A DNA stretch of 63,479 bases from assembly GCA_002707145.1 (NCBI GenBank), contig PAMD01000002.1, forward strand, positions 1-63,479, written 5' to 3'. The notes beneath the pieces were generated by a model, which saw only the letters and a list, made by a program, of their open reading frames with translations, was not told the DNA's origin and ran no database searches. The DNA comes from Flavobacteriales bacterium (lineage in GTDB: Bacteria; Bacteroidota; Bacteroidia; Flavobacteriales; UBA7430). Position 1 is the first letter of the stretch; each line of letters starts with the position of its first letter. This document shows positions 54,041-62,656 of this stretch, piece by piece. A program made the position numbers and the translations under genes.

Positions 54041-54668
54041 CCTGGGTGTTATCATAAAATATTTCCCTAATCTGACGGAAGACCAATTAGAAAAGTTTGT
54101 AAACCTCAAGCCTCTTTATCAATATTGGAATGCTCAAATCAATGTGATTTCTCGAAAAGATATAAATGCTTTATATGTTAGACATGTTTTACATTCTTTA
54201 TCCCTATCGAAGTTTATTCAATTTAAATCTGGGGCTCATATCATGGATCTAGGTTGTGGAGGAGGTTTCCCTGGGATTCCTCTTGCAATCATTTTTCCAG
54301 AGGTATCTTTTACATTAATCGATTCTATTGGTAAAAAAATTAAAGTCGTCAAAGAAATTTCTCTCGCTTTGAATCTAAAAAATGTTGAAGCTTTTCACCA
54401 AAGAGCCGACAAGGTTCAAGGTAATTTTGACTTTGTTATTACTCGAGCTGTTGCGCCTATGGTAGATTTAGTGAAATGGACTCGTAAAAAATACAAAACA
54501 GAGCAAAGTCATGATATTGAAAATGGAATTATTGCTCTTAAAGGTGGAGATTTAACAGGTGAGTTAGCTTCTTGGGGAGCCCGAAAGAAAACTATCGATA
54601 TATCTACCTTTTTTGAAGAACCTTTTTTTGAAACAAAAAAGATAATTCATGTGCCCGTCAGAAGTTGA
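54024..54668 (+). CDS. rsmG: 16S rRNA (guanine-527-N7)-methyltransferase
   Basis: Methylates G527 in the 530 loop of 16S rRNA; loss gives low-level streptomycin resistance in other bacteria. The 214-residue protein has the N-terminal helix with YQYWNAQINVISRKD, the motif VRHVLHSLSL, the SAM loop DLGCGGGFPGIPLA near residues 75-88, and FVITRAVAPMVDLVKW. The ATG at 54024 (MKMSTD) lies inside the sigma factor gene; a second ATG at 54030 is also possible. The overlap suggests co-translation with the sigma factor. The short gap to the convergent ABC gene has no clear terminator. Confidence 0.95.
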   Translation: MKMSTDLGVIIKYFPNLTEDQLEKFVNLKPLYQYWNAQINVISRKDINALYVRHVLHSLSLSKFIQFKSGAHIMDLGCGGGFPGIPLAIIFPEVSFTLIDSIGKKIKVVKEISLALNLKNVEAFHQRADKVQGNFDFVITRAVAPMVDLVKWTRKKYKTEQSHDIENGIIALKGGDLTGELASWGARKKTIDISTFFEEPFFETKKIIHVPVRS

Positions 54669-54703
54669 AGATTACCTATTAGATTGACAAACTAGATATC
54701 AGG

Positions 54704-56476
54704 TTATGAATTAAATTGCATTTTGCTCAGTTTTTTGTACAAACCATCTTCTATTAAATTTAATTCATCATGCGTTCCAGACTCAACTATATGTCCTTTG
54801 TCCAAGACAATAATTTTATCAGCTTTTCTAACAGTTGAAAGTCGATGAGCAATAATTAAAGATGTTCTTCCGATCATTAGTTTTTCTAGCGCTTCTTGGA
54901 CAAGATTTTCAGATTCTGAATCTAGTGCAGACGTTGCCTCATCTAATATTAATATTTTTGGATTTTTTAAGACCGCACGTGCAATTGCCACTCTTTGCCT
55001 TTGTCCCCCTGATAGTTGAATCCCGCGATCGCCGACAAGAGTATCGTAACCCTCAGGAAATTCTTCAATGAATCCATCTGCATTAGCTAATTTCGCTGCA
55101 TGTTTTATTTCTTCTTTAGTGGCAGTGGGTTTTCCGTAGGCAATATTCTCTAGGATACTTCCACCAAACAATAAGATATCTTGGGGAACAATCGCAATTT
55201 GTTTTCTCAAGTCAGTGAGACGAAGAGTAGTAATTTCCATGTCATCAATAAGTAGCCGACCAGAATATTCTTGATAGAACCTCATCATTAATTGTGTGAC
55301 AGTTGATTTCCCAGCCCCAGAGGGTCCAACTAATGCAATCTGTTCACCAGGATTGGCTTGAAAACTGATTTCAGTGAGTACCTCTGAATCTAACCGATTC
55401 GGATAGTGAAAAGATAGCTCACAGAATTCTATTTTTCCTTTTAGTATTTCCTTTATATCTCCTTCAGAATGATCTTCAGATTCTTCATCTAAAATTTCCA
55501 TGAGTTTTTCAGTAGCACCAATTGCTTTTTGAATTTGAGCATATAAATCAGCAATACTTCCAATACTGGCCCCAATAAAAATAGTTAGCATTAAGAATGA
55601 GGTGAGATCTCCAATACTCATTTCTCCCTGATGAATAAGTCTTGCTCCATACCATATAACTGATGCTATAGCGCCAAAAATTCCTAATATGATAAATGAT
55701 GCAAAAATCGCTCGAAGTTTTCCTCCTTTAATTGCATAAAACACCACTTCTTCTGTTTTTTTCTTGTAGCGAAGTGATTCAAATATTTCATTTGTAAAGG
55801 CCTTTACGTTACTAATGCCTTGAAGAGTTTCCTCAACAATGGTATTCGATTCTGCGATATTTTGCTGGACGGTTTTTGAGTAAGCTCTTAATTTTCTTCC
55901 GATAATTACAGCGACTACAATGATTAGCGGAAAAATGGAAAGCATAAAAAAGGATAAGTTTATCGAAGTGAATCCCAACAAGATAATTCCACCTACTACT
56001 ATGATGATTTGCCGAAGAAATTCTGCGCTGGTAGTAGTAAATGTCTCTTGAAGCAAAGAAATATCAGAAGCAATTCTACTATTTAATTCTCCTATCCTAT
56101 GGCTATTAAAAAAAGTCATTGGCAAACGTATAAGATTTTCGTATGTCGCTTGGCGGAGTTTTGCAAGGAATTTTTCAGTGACATTAACAAAAAGAATTAT
56201 TCTAAAGTAAGAAAAAATGGCCTGCAAAGAAAATAATCCAAATAAATAAAGGGCTGTTCTGTTGATGCTTTCTAGAGAATCTTTTGAGGCATCGACCATT
56301 TCTCCAACAAACAAAGGAAAAATTAATGAAGCAATGCTTGAAAGAATTAAGAATAGTAAACCTAATATATAACTTGTCCTGTAAGGCTTTATAAATCTAA
56401 AAATACGTAGTGATTTAACAAGTTCGACTTTGCTAAATTTTATTCGTCCAGTTTTCTTTTTTTTATTTCCAAGCAT
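54704..56476 (-). CDS. MsbA-like ABC exporter half-transporter
   Basis: A 590-residue protein with a six-helix ABC_membrane domain (about residues 35-330) fused to an ATPase domain. Walker A is GPSGAGKST near residue 387, the signature is LSGGQRQR, Walker B is ILILDEATSALDSE and the switch histidine is in IIAHRLSTV. This is the type that flips lipid A-core LPS or exports lipids or peptides as a homodimer. An MsbA role fits the Lpt genes in the window, but the family also includes multidrug exporters, so this stays an inference. A palindrome and TAnnTTTG match lie just upstream (56489-56506). Confidence 0.85.
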   Translation of the reverse strand: MLGNKKKKTGRIKFSKVELVKSLRIFRFIKPYRTSYILGLLFLILSSIASLIFPLFVGEMVDASKDSLESINRTALYLFGLFSLQAIFSYFRIILFVNVTEKFLAKLRQATYENLIRLPMTFFNSHRIGELNSRIASDISLLQETFTTTSAEFLRQIIIVVGGIILLGFTSINLSFFMLSIFPLIIVVAVIIGRKLRAYSKTVQQNIAESNTIVEETLQGISNVKAFTNEIFESLRYKKKTEEVVFYAIKGGKLRAIFASFIILGIFGAIASVIWYGARLIHQGEMSIGDLTSFLMLTIFIGASIGSIADLYAQIQKAIGATEKLMEILDEESEDHSEGDIKEILKGKIEFCELSFHYPNRLDSEVLTEISFQANPGEQIALVGPSGAGKSTVTQLMMRFYQEYSGRLLIDDMEITTLRLTDLRKQIAIVPQDILLFGGSILENIAYGKPTATKEEIKHAAKLANADGFIEEFPEGYDTLVGDRGIQLSGGQRQRVAIARAVLKNPKILILDEATSALDSESENLVQEALEKLMIGRTSLIIAHRLSTVRKADKIIVLDKGHIVESGTHDELNLIEDGLYKKLSKMQFNS

Positions 56477-56488
56477 TTAATTAACTAT

Positions 56489-56506
56489 TTACTTTTACAA
56501 AAGTAA
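56489..56506. promoter_or_regulatory. 18-base palindrome over the ABC exporter promoter region
   Basis: TTACTTTT and AAAAGTAA are separated by AC. On the minus strand it contains TACTTTTG (56505-56498), a TAnnTTTG match 22 bases before the exporter start, so it could be an operator for that gene. Confidence 0.45.
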
Positions 56507-56538
56507 GTTATTCCTATTACAAAAAAACCTTTTTGTAG

Positions 56539-56570
56539 TTTGTGAGTGACAAAAAATGATTTTATATTTG
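56539..56570 (+). promoter_or_regulatory. Bacteroidota-type promoter of rpmH
   Basis: TTTG at 56539-56542 and TATATTTG at 56563-56570 are separated by 20 bases, a good -33/-7 match, 38 bases before the rpmH ATG. Confidence 0.65.
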
Positions 56571-56608
56571 TAAGCTAAGTCTTTACTGGAAATATAATTA
56601 ATTAAGAT

Positions 56609-56767
56609 ATGAAAAGAACATTCCAACCTTCAAATAGAAAGCGAAAAAATAAGCATGGTTTTATGGATCGCATGGAGTCCGTAAATGGGCGAAAAGTTTT
56701 GGCTAGAAGAAGAGCTAAGGGACGTCATAAAATTTCTGTGTCAGATGAACCACGTCACAAAAGATAA
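56609..56767 (+). CDS. rpmH: 50S ribosomal protein L34
   Basis: Small basic ribosomal protein of 52 residues. The sequence begins [18 protein letters not shown] and continues with [20 protein letters not shown], an unmistakable L34 signature. It has a slightly extended C terminus ([12 protein letters not shown]). The gene has its own promoter and terminator, and is not next to rnpA, dnaA or yidC, with which rpmH clusters in many other bacteria. Confidence 0.97.
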   Translation: MKRTFQPSNRKRKNKHGFMDRMESVNGRKVLARRRAKGRHKISVSDEPRHKR

Positions 56768-56791
56768 TTGTCCTCAAGGATGATAAGTAAC

Positions 56792-56827
56792 GGTGTTATC
56801 TATTTTTGTAGTTAACACCTTTTTTTA
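56792..56827 (+). terminator. Terminator after rpmH
   Basis: GGTGTTA pairs with TAACACC, extended after one mismatch by CTA with TAG, with loop TTTTTG and a final run of seven T. It lies 24 bases after the rpmH stop. A TATTTTTG sits in the loop and may only look like a promoter. Confidence 0.75.
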
Positions 56828-56881
56828 TGCAGATAACAAATGAAAATACTAATTTAGTAAGCATAGAATAAAATTTAAAAA

Positions 56882-59728
56882 ATGCCAAAAAATACTTCCC
56901 TTCGTCATGTTTTAATTGTTGGAAGCGGTCCTATTGTTATCGGTCAAGCTTGTGAATTTGATTATTCAGGTTCACAAGCTTCCAGGTCTCTAAGAGATGA
57001 GGGTATAGAGGTTACTCTGATTAATTCCAATCCAGCCACGATAATGACTGATCCTGTTGTGGCAGATAATATTTATTTGAAACCTCTCACGGTAGAATCT
57101 CTAAAAGAGATATTAGTCTTGCATCCAGACATTGGAGCTGTTTTGCCCACAATGGGCGGGCAAACTGCTCTTAATTTATGTATTGAAGCAGAAGATCAAG
57201 GTATTTGGAAAGAACATCACGTAGATATTGTGGGTGTTAATATCGATGCGATAAATATTACTGAAGACAGAGAACAATTCAGAAATTTGATGATATCTAT
57301 TGATGTTCCCATGGCTCCTCAGAGAATTGCTAAATCTTTCCTTAAAGGTAAAGAAGCAGCTCAAGAATTTGGTTTTCCTCTCTGTATTCGTGCATCTTTT
57401 ACTCTTGGGGGTACAGGAGCTACAATTGTGTATGATAAGGACGATTTTGAAAAAGCACTTACACATGGTCTTCATAGTTCTCCTATTCACGAAGTGATTA
57501 TCGACAAAGCACTGTTAGGATGGAAAGAATACGAACTCGAGCTTCTCCGAGACAAGAATGATAACGTGATTATAATTTGTTCCATCGAGAATATGGATCC
57601 AATGGGGGTTCATACCGGAGACTCCGTTACCGTTGCTCCTGCAATGACCCTCTCGGACACTACCTATCAAAGGATGCGAAATATGGCCATCCATATGATG
57701 AGAAACATCGGAGATTTTGCTGGAGGCTGTAACGTTCAATTTGCTGTCAGTCCAGACAAGAAAGAGGATATTGTTGCTATTGAGATCAATCCAAGAGTAT
57801 CTAGATCCTCTGCTTTGGCATCAAAAGCTACAGGATATCCCATTGCAAAAATTGCTTCCAAGCTTGCTATCGGATATACACTTGATGAATTATATAACCA
57901 AATTACTAAAACCTCTTCTGCTTATTTTGAGCCCACACTGGATTATGTCATTGTCAAGTTTCCTCGATGGAATTTTGATAAGTTTGACGGATGCGATAGT
58001 ACACTAGGTTTACAAATGAAGTCTGTAGGTGAGGTCATGGCTATTGGTCGATCTTTTCAAGAAGCACTTCAAAAAGCATGTCAATCCCTTGAAATTGGAC
58101 GAAATGGACTAGGAGCTGACGCAAAATACTGGACACAGCAAGACGATATCTTAGATCGTTTAAAGAGTCCAAGTTGGGATCGCGTATTTAGAATATACGA
58201 TGCAATGCGAATCGGAATACCAAATAGGACTATTCACGAGATGACAGGGATAGATCATTGGTTTCTATCACAGTTAGAAGAGTTAGTAGTTTTAGAACGT
58301 GAAATTGAAAATTTTAGTATTGCTAACCTATCGCGAGAATTGTTGTTAGAAGCTAAAATGAAAGGATATGCCGATAGACAAATAGCACATTTAATTCGAT
58401 GTTGGGAGTCTGAAGTTCACAATAGACGTACTGAAATGGGTATCAATCGAGTATATAAACTTGTTGATACTTGCGCTGCAGAATTTGAGGCTAAAACTCC
58501 ATACTACTACTCGACCTTTGAAAATGAGATAGAAGTGAATGGACAACGTTTTACTGAAAATGAAGTAATTGTTTCGGACAGAAAAAAAGTTTTAGTATTA
58601 GGTTCTGGACCCAATCGAATAGGTCAGGGAATCGAATTTGACTATTGTTGCGTTCATGGTGTCCTAGCAGCAAAAGAAATGGGTTATGAAACCATCATGA
58701 TTAATTGTAATCCAGAAACTGTCTCTACAGATTTTGACACAGCTGACAAGCTCTTTTTTGAACCTGTTTTTTGGGAACATATCTTTGATATTATCAAGAT
58801 GGAAAAGCCAATTGGAGTCATTGTTCAGTTGGGTGGTCAAACAGCACTCAAATTATCTGAAAAATTGGATAAGTATGGAATTAAGATTATCGGAACCAGT
58901 TTTGAAGCATTAGATTTGGCTGAAGATCGAGGTCGTTTTTCAGAACTTCTAGCGGACAACGATATTCCCTATCCAGAATTTGGAGTTGTGGAATCCGCAG
59001 AAGAAGCCTTAGAATTGTCTAAAGAATTAAATTTTCCCATTCTTGTTCGCCCCTCTTATGTTTTGGGAGGTCAGGGTATGAAGATTGTTATTAATAAAGA
59101 AGATTTACAGCATCATGTCGTCAATTTACTCAAGGGTTTACCCGGAAACAGAATTCTTTTAGATCATTATTTAGAGCAAGCCATTGAAGCAGAGGTCGAT
59201 GCAATTTGTGATGGAGATGAAGTCTATATTATTGGAATGATGGAGCATATTGAGCCTTGTGGAATTCATTCAGGAGATTCTAATTCTGTATTGCCTCCTT
59301 TTGATTTAAGTGAGAGTCTTAAAAATCAAATGGCAGTAATTACGAGAAAAATTGCATTAGCCACCAAAACCATTGGTCTAATAAATATTCAGTTTGCTTT
59401 AAAGAACGAAGTAGCCTTTGTGATTGAAGCGAATCCCAGAGCATCTAGAACAGTTCCATTTATAGCCAAAGCATATCAGGAGCCTTATGTGAATTATGCC
59501 ACAAAAGTTATGTTAGGAGCGAAATTGAAAGATTTTAACTTCCGCCCTCAGCAAAATGGATTTGCTATCAAGGTACCTGTGTTTTCGTTCAATAAATTTC
59601 CTGATGTGAATAAAGAATTAGGCCCAGAAATGAAGTCTACAGGAGAGAGTATTTATTTTATTAATAACCTTCAAGATCCATTTTTCAAGAAAGTGTATGG
59701 GGAAAGAAACCTTTATCTTTCAAAGTAG
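56882..59728 (+). CDS. carB: Carbamoyl-phosphate synthase large subunit without the MGS regulatory domain
   Basis: Makes carbamoyl phosphate from bicarbonate, ammonia and two ATP for arginine and pyrimidine synthesis. The two ATP-grasp halves are complete: the first from about residue 8 (VLIVGSGPIVIGQACEFDYS, NSNPATIMTDP, RASFTLGGTGATI, EINPRVSRSSALASKATG), the second from about 565 (VLVLGSGPNRIGQGIEFDYC, RPSYVLGGQGMKI, EANPRASRTVPFIAKA). The protein stops at residue 948 shortly after GPEMKSTGES, so the roughly 120-residue allosteric MGS-like domain of the E. coli enzyme (1073 residues) is missing. No frameshifted remnant follows. carA is not in the window. Confidence 0.95.
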   Translation: MPKNTSLRHVLIVGSGPIVIGQACEFDYSGSQASRSLRDEGIEVTLINSNPATIMTDPVVADNIYLKPLTVESLKEILVLHPDIGAVLPTMGGQTALNLCIEAEDQGIWKEHHVDIVGVNIDAINITEDREQFRNLMISIDVPMAPQRIAKSFLKGKEAAQEFGFPLCIRASFTLGGTGATIVYDKDDFEKALTHGLHSSPIHEVIIDKALLGWKEYELELLRDKNDNVIIICSIENMDPMGVHTGDSVTVAPAMTLSDTTYQRMRNMAIHMMRNIGDFAGGCNVQFAVSPDKKEDIVAIEINPRVSRSSALASKATGYPIAKIASKLAIGYTLDELYNQITKTSSAYFEPTLDYVIVKFPRWNFDKFDGCDSTLGLQMKSVGEVMAIGRSFQEALQKACQSLEIGRNGLGADAKYWTQQDDILDRLKSPSWDRVFRIYDAMRIGIPNRTIHEMTGIDHWFLSQLEELVVLEREIENFSIANLSRELLLEAKMKGYADRQIAHLIRCWESEVHNRRTEMGINRVYKLVDTCAAEFEAKTPYYYSTFENEIEVNGQRFTENEVIVSDRKKVLVLGSGPNRIGQGIEFDYCCVHGVLAAKEMGYETIMINCNPETVSTDFDTADKLFFEPVFWEHIFDIIKMEKPIGVIVQLGGQTALKLSEKLDKYGIKIIGTSFEALDLAEDRGRFSELLADNDIPYPEFGVVESAEEALELSKELNFPILVRPSYVLGGQGMKIVINKEDLQHHVVNLLKGLPGNRILLDHYLEQAIEAEVDAICDGDEVYIIGMMEHIEPCGIHSGDSNSVLPPFDLSESLKNQMAVITRKIALATKTIGLINIQFALKNEVAFVIEANPRASRTVPFIAKAYQEPYVNYATKVMLGAKLKDFNFRPQQNGFAIKVPVFSFNKFPDVNKELGPEMKSTGESIYFINNLQDPFFKKVYGERNLYLSK

Positions 59729-59798
59729 ATTATTCATTATATAGACTATGCATTTTATAAATATAATTTGATCCCTAATAACTAAAACGCTAATTGGA

Positions 59799-60062
59799 TT
59801 GATAAAAACGCTTTTATATATTCTGTTTTCCTATTATGCTTTTAAAGTCTTGTCAAGACTATTAGCACCCTTTTTGATGAAGTATGCGGCAAAAAAGATA
59901 CATGAAAAGTTTAAGAATCAGACTAGGCAAAACTTTTCAAATCAAGAGACCAATAAAAAACCTGAAGGGGAGGTACACATAAAGTATAATAAAAAGACTA
60001 CCAGAAAATCTACATCAGATTTTGTCGGTGATTACGTTGATTTTGAAGAAGTTGAAAATTGA
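59799..60062 (+). CDS. DUF4834-like small membrane protein
   Basis: An 87-residue protein with one N-terminal hydrophobic segment (LLYILFSYYAFKVLSRLLAPFL), then a basic, polar tail (KKIHEKFKNQTRQNF, KKPEGEVHIKYNKK) and an acidic end (FVGDYVDFEEVEN). This plan matches the DUF4834 family of Bacteroidota, often found next to YfhO as here. The start is a TTG at 59799 (MIKTLLYIL); no ATG is available upstream in frame before the helix. Function unknown. The 203 bases that follow hold no feature I can support. Confidence 0.75.
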   Translation: MIKTLLYILFSYYAFKVLSRLLAPFLMKYAAKKIHEKFKNQTRQNFSNQETNKKPEGEVHIKYNKKTTRKSTSDFVGDYVDFEEVEN

Positions 60063-60265
60063 TATCTTTCTTTCATTTCTAATCAAAGTATTATATATTC
60101 AGTTTTTATTTTCCTGAGGTTCTATTAGCGTACTATATTTTCCAATCTATAATCCCTCTTTTTACTTCTGCTGATATTTAATTTTTTAGTATTTTCGAAC
60201 GGTTGTAAATAAATTGTTTCAAAGTCATCATTTATTGTTTTGTATTTCAAAAAATTAAATTATTT

Positions 60266-62656
60266 ATGAATTTCGATAAAACTAAATTCCTGCCTCATCT
60301 TATTGTCCTATTAATTTTTATGATTTTAACAGGAGGATATTTTTCTCCTCTTTTTATGGGTGAAAAAATATATCAAGGTGATATAGTTAATTATAAAGGG
60401 ATGTCTCAGGAATTGATTGAGTTCAGATCAGAAACAGGAGAGGAAGCCTTATGGACTAATCGAATGTTTGGAGGGATGCCAGCATATCAGATTTCACACC
60501 AAACACCTAGTAATCTGACACGATATGCCGATAAAATTCTTCGTTTTAATTTTCCAAAAGAAGCATCTTTTGTTTTGATTGCCTTGATTGGCTTTTATAT
60601 TCTCCTTTTGTGTCTGGGTTTGGATCCTTGGATGTCAATGGTTGGTGCTTTGGGTTTTGCCATGACCTCTTATCTTTATATCATTATTGAGGCAGGTCAT
60701 AACACTAAAGCTCATGCAATCACCTATATGGCGCCTGTGTTAGGTGGTATTTTACTTGCTTTTCGAGGAAGAGTTTTACAGGGATCAGCGCTTGCAGCAC
60801 TTTTTTTGGCGCTTCAATTGAGAGCTAATCATTTTCAGATTTCTTACTATTTGTTAATCATAGTTTTGCTTTTCGCCTTGTTCGAATTAATACATGCCAT
60901 CAAACAAAAAACACTTCTGCTATTTTTAAAGACTGCATCCGTTCTTTTTTTTGCTGCTATCCTTGGAGTAGGAGCAAATTTAGAGAAGCTTTTAACCACT
61001 TATGATTATGCAGATTACAGCACCCGCAGTAAGTCAGAATTAACTATTGATGGTGACCAGTCTATTAAAACTTCAGGACTTAATAAGGATTATGCCACCT
61101 CTTGGTCATATGGAAAGATGGAAACATTTAATTTGATGATTCCTAATTTTATGGGAGGAGCTTCAGGATCCGAGTTATCCAAAGACTCTGAAACTTTCCA
61201 AGTATTAAAAAAAAATCGAGTACGAAAAGCGGAAAATGTGATTAAAAGAATGCCTACTTACTGGGGATCTCAACCTTTTACGTCTGGTCCGGTTTATGTG
61301 GGATCAGTGGTTTCTTTTTTCTTTTTTTTAGGGGTTTTTTTGGTCAAGGGTAGGTATAAATGGTGGTTGCTTACTTGTACATTAGTTTCATTTGGTTTGG
61401 CATGGGGGAATAATATGATGTGGTTGACAGATTTATTTTTAGATTATCTTCCTGGCTACAATAAATTTCGAACAGTTTCAATGATTCTTGTTATTGCAGA
61501 ATTAACAATTCCTCTTTTGGCATTCTTGGGGATAAAAGAGCTCATATCCCAAAGAATATCAAATGCTGATTTTATAAAGTCAACAAAATTCGCCTTGGCA
61601 ATTTCTGGTGGATTTTGTTTGTTTTTTGCTTTATTGGGTCCAACTCTTTTTGACTTTTCTAGCATTCAAGACAACCAGTTACCAGAATTTTTAATTGGAT
61701 CTATTGAATCTGATAGAGCTTCTCTCATGCAGAGCGATTCTATTCGCTCTCTTATATTTATATTACTCTCTGCTTTGTCAGTCTATTTATTTCATTTTCG
61801 TAAAATCAAGTTTATGCATTTTGTTGGCCTTTTAGCTATACTTATTTTGGTAGATATGCTACCAGTAAATCTACGTTACTTAAATTCAGATGATTTTGTG
61901 AAGGCTAATAAAATGAATCAACCTTTCAAAAAAACTGCCGCAGACATACAGATATTGGCTGATAAAGAGTTGAACTTTAGAGTTTATAACACCACAGAGC
62001 GTTTGGATGCAGGTGCAAGAACTTCGTATTTTCATAACAATATTGCTGGTTATCATGGGGCTAAATTAAAGCGTTACCAAGAACTGATGGATCTTCAAAT
62101 TACAAAGGGAAATACCTCTGTTTTAAATATGCTTAATACGAAGTATTATCTTAGTAAATCTGATTCCGGTGAACTGGTTGCGTTAAGAAATCCAAATAGA
62201 CTTGGCCCTGCTTGGTTTGTGAAAGAGGTTGTATCTGTTCAGAATGCAGACCAAGAAATGCAGTTATTATCTTCTTTTAATCCCCTTGAGGAAGTTATAA
62301 TTGACAAGCGTTTTGGTCAAGAAAACTTGACATTTTCAGGCGACGGATCGATCTCTCTGGTATCGTACAAGCCTAATCATCTAGTTTATAGAGTCAAATC
62401 TGATAGTTCTGCATTTGCTGTATTTTCAGAAATTTTTTATGATAAGGGTTGGAATGCATATATAGATGGTAATTTACATCCACATTTTAGAGTAAATTAT
62501 GTTCTTCGTGGAATGAATCTACCTGCTGGAGATTATCAAGTCGAGTATAAGTTTGAGCCTTATTCTGTAGCATTAGGTTCCTCTGGATCATTTATAAGCT
62601 CTGTTTTAATCTATTTGTTTTTGGGTTTTGCTGTTATTAAATCCTTTCGATTGTGA
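60266..62656 (+). CDS. YfhO-family integral membrane protein
   Basis: A 796-residue protein with about a dozen hydrophobic helices (for example LIVLLIFMILTGGYFSPLF, FVLIALIGFYILLLCLGL, VVSFFFFLGVFLVKG, SSVLIYLFLGFAVI) and a C-terminal extracytoplasmic domain (GWNAYIDGNLHPHFRVNYVLRGMNLPAGDY, cited in part). That ending is the hallmark of the YfhO family, which resembles GT-C glycosyltransferases and is linked to glycosylation of teichoic acid in Firmicutes. An acidic D in the first loop (YQGDIV) fits a GT-C catalytic position. Here a role in surface glycan decoration is likely. It overlaps the next gene, a glycosyltransferase, by 4 bases. Confidence 0.85.
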   Translation: MNFDKTKFLPHLIVLLIFMILTGGYFSPLFMGEKIYQGDIVNYKGMSQELIEFRSETGEEALWTNRMFGGMPAYQISHQTPSNLTRYADKILRFNFPKEASFVLIALIGFYILLLCLGLDPWMSMVGALGFAMTSYLYIIIEAGHNTKAHAITYMAPVLGGILLAFRGRVLQGSALAALFLALQLRANHFQISYYLLIIVLLFALFELIHAIKQKTLLLFLKTASVLFFAAILGVGANLEKLLTTYDYADYSTRSKSELTIDGDQSIKTSGLNKDYATSWSYGKMETFNLMIPNFMGGASGSELSKDSETFQVLKKNRVRKAENVIKRMPTYWGSQPFTSGPVYVGSVVSFFFFLGVFLVKGRYKWWLLTCTLVSFGLAWGNNMMWLTDLFLDYLPGYNKFRTVSMILVIAELTIPLLAFLGIKELISQRISNADFIKSTKFALAISGGFCLFFALLGPTLFDFSSIQDNQLPEFLIGSIESDRASLMQSDSIRSLIFILLSALSVYLFHFRKIKFMHFVGLLAILILVDMLPVNLRYLNSDDFVKANKMNQPFKKTAADIQILADKELNFRVYNTTERLDAGARTSYFHNNIAGYHGAKLKRYQELMDLQITKGNTSVLNMLNTKYYLSKSDSGELVALRNPNRLGPAWFVKEVVSVQNADQEMQLLSSFNPLEEVIIDKRFGQENLTFSGDGSISLVSYKPNHLVYRVKSDSSAFAVFSEIFYDKGWNAYIDGNLHPHFRVNYVLRGMNLPAGDYQVEYKFEPYSVALGSSGSFISSVLIYLFLGFAVIKSFRL

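Noticed and set aside
56801..56808. TATTTTTG as a carB promoter
   Set aside because: It lies in the loop of the rpmH terminator and has no TTTG box at 17-23 bases upstream.
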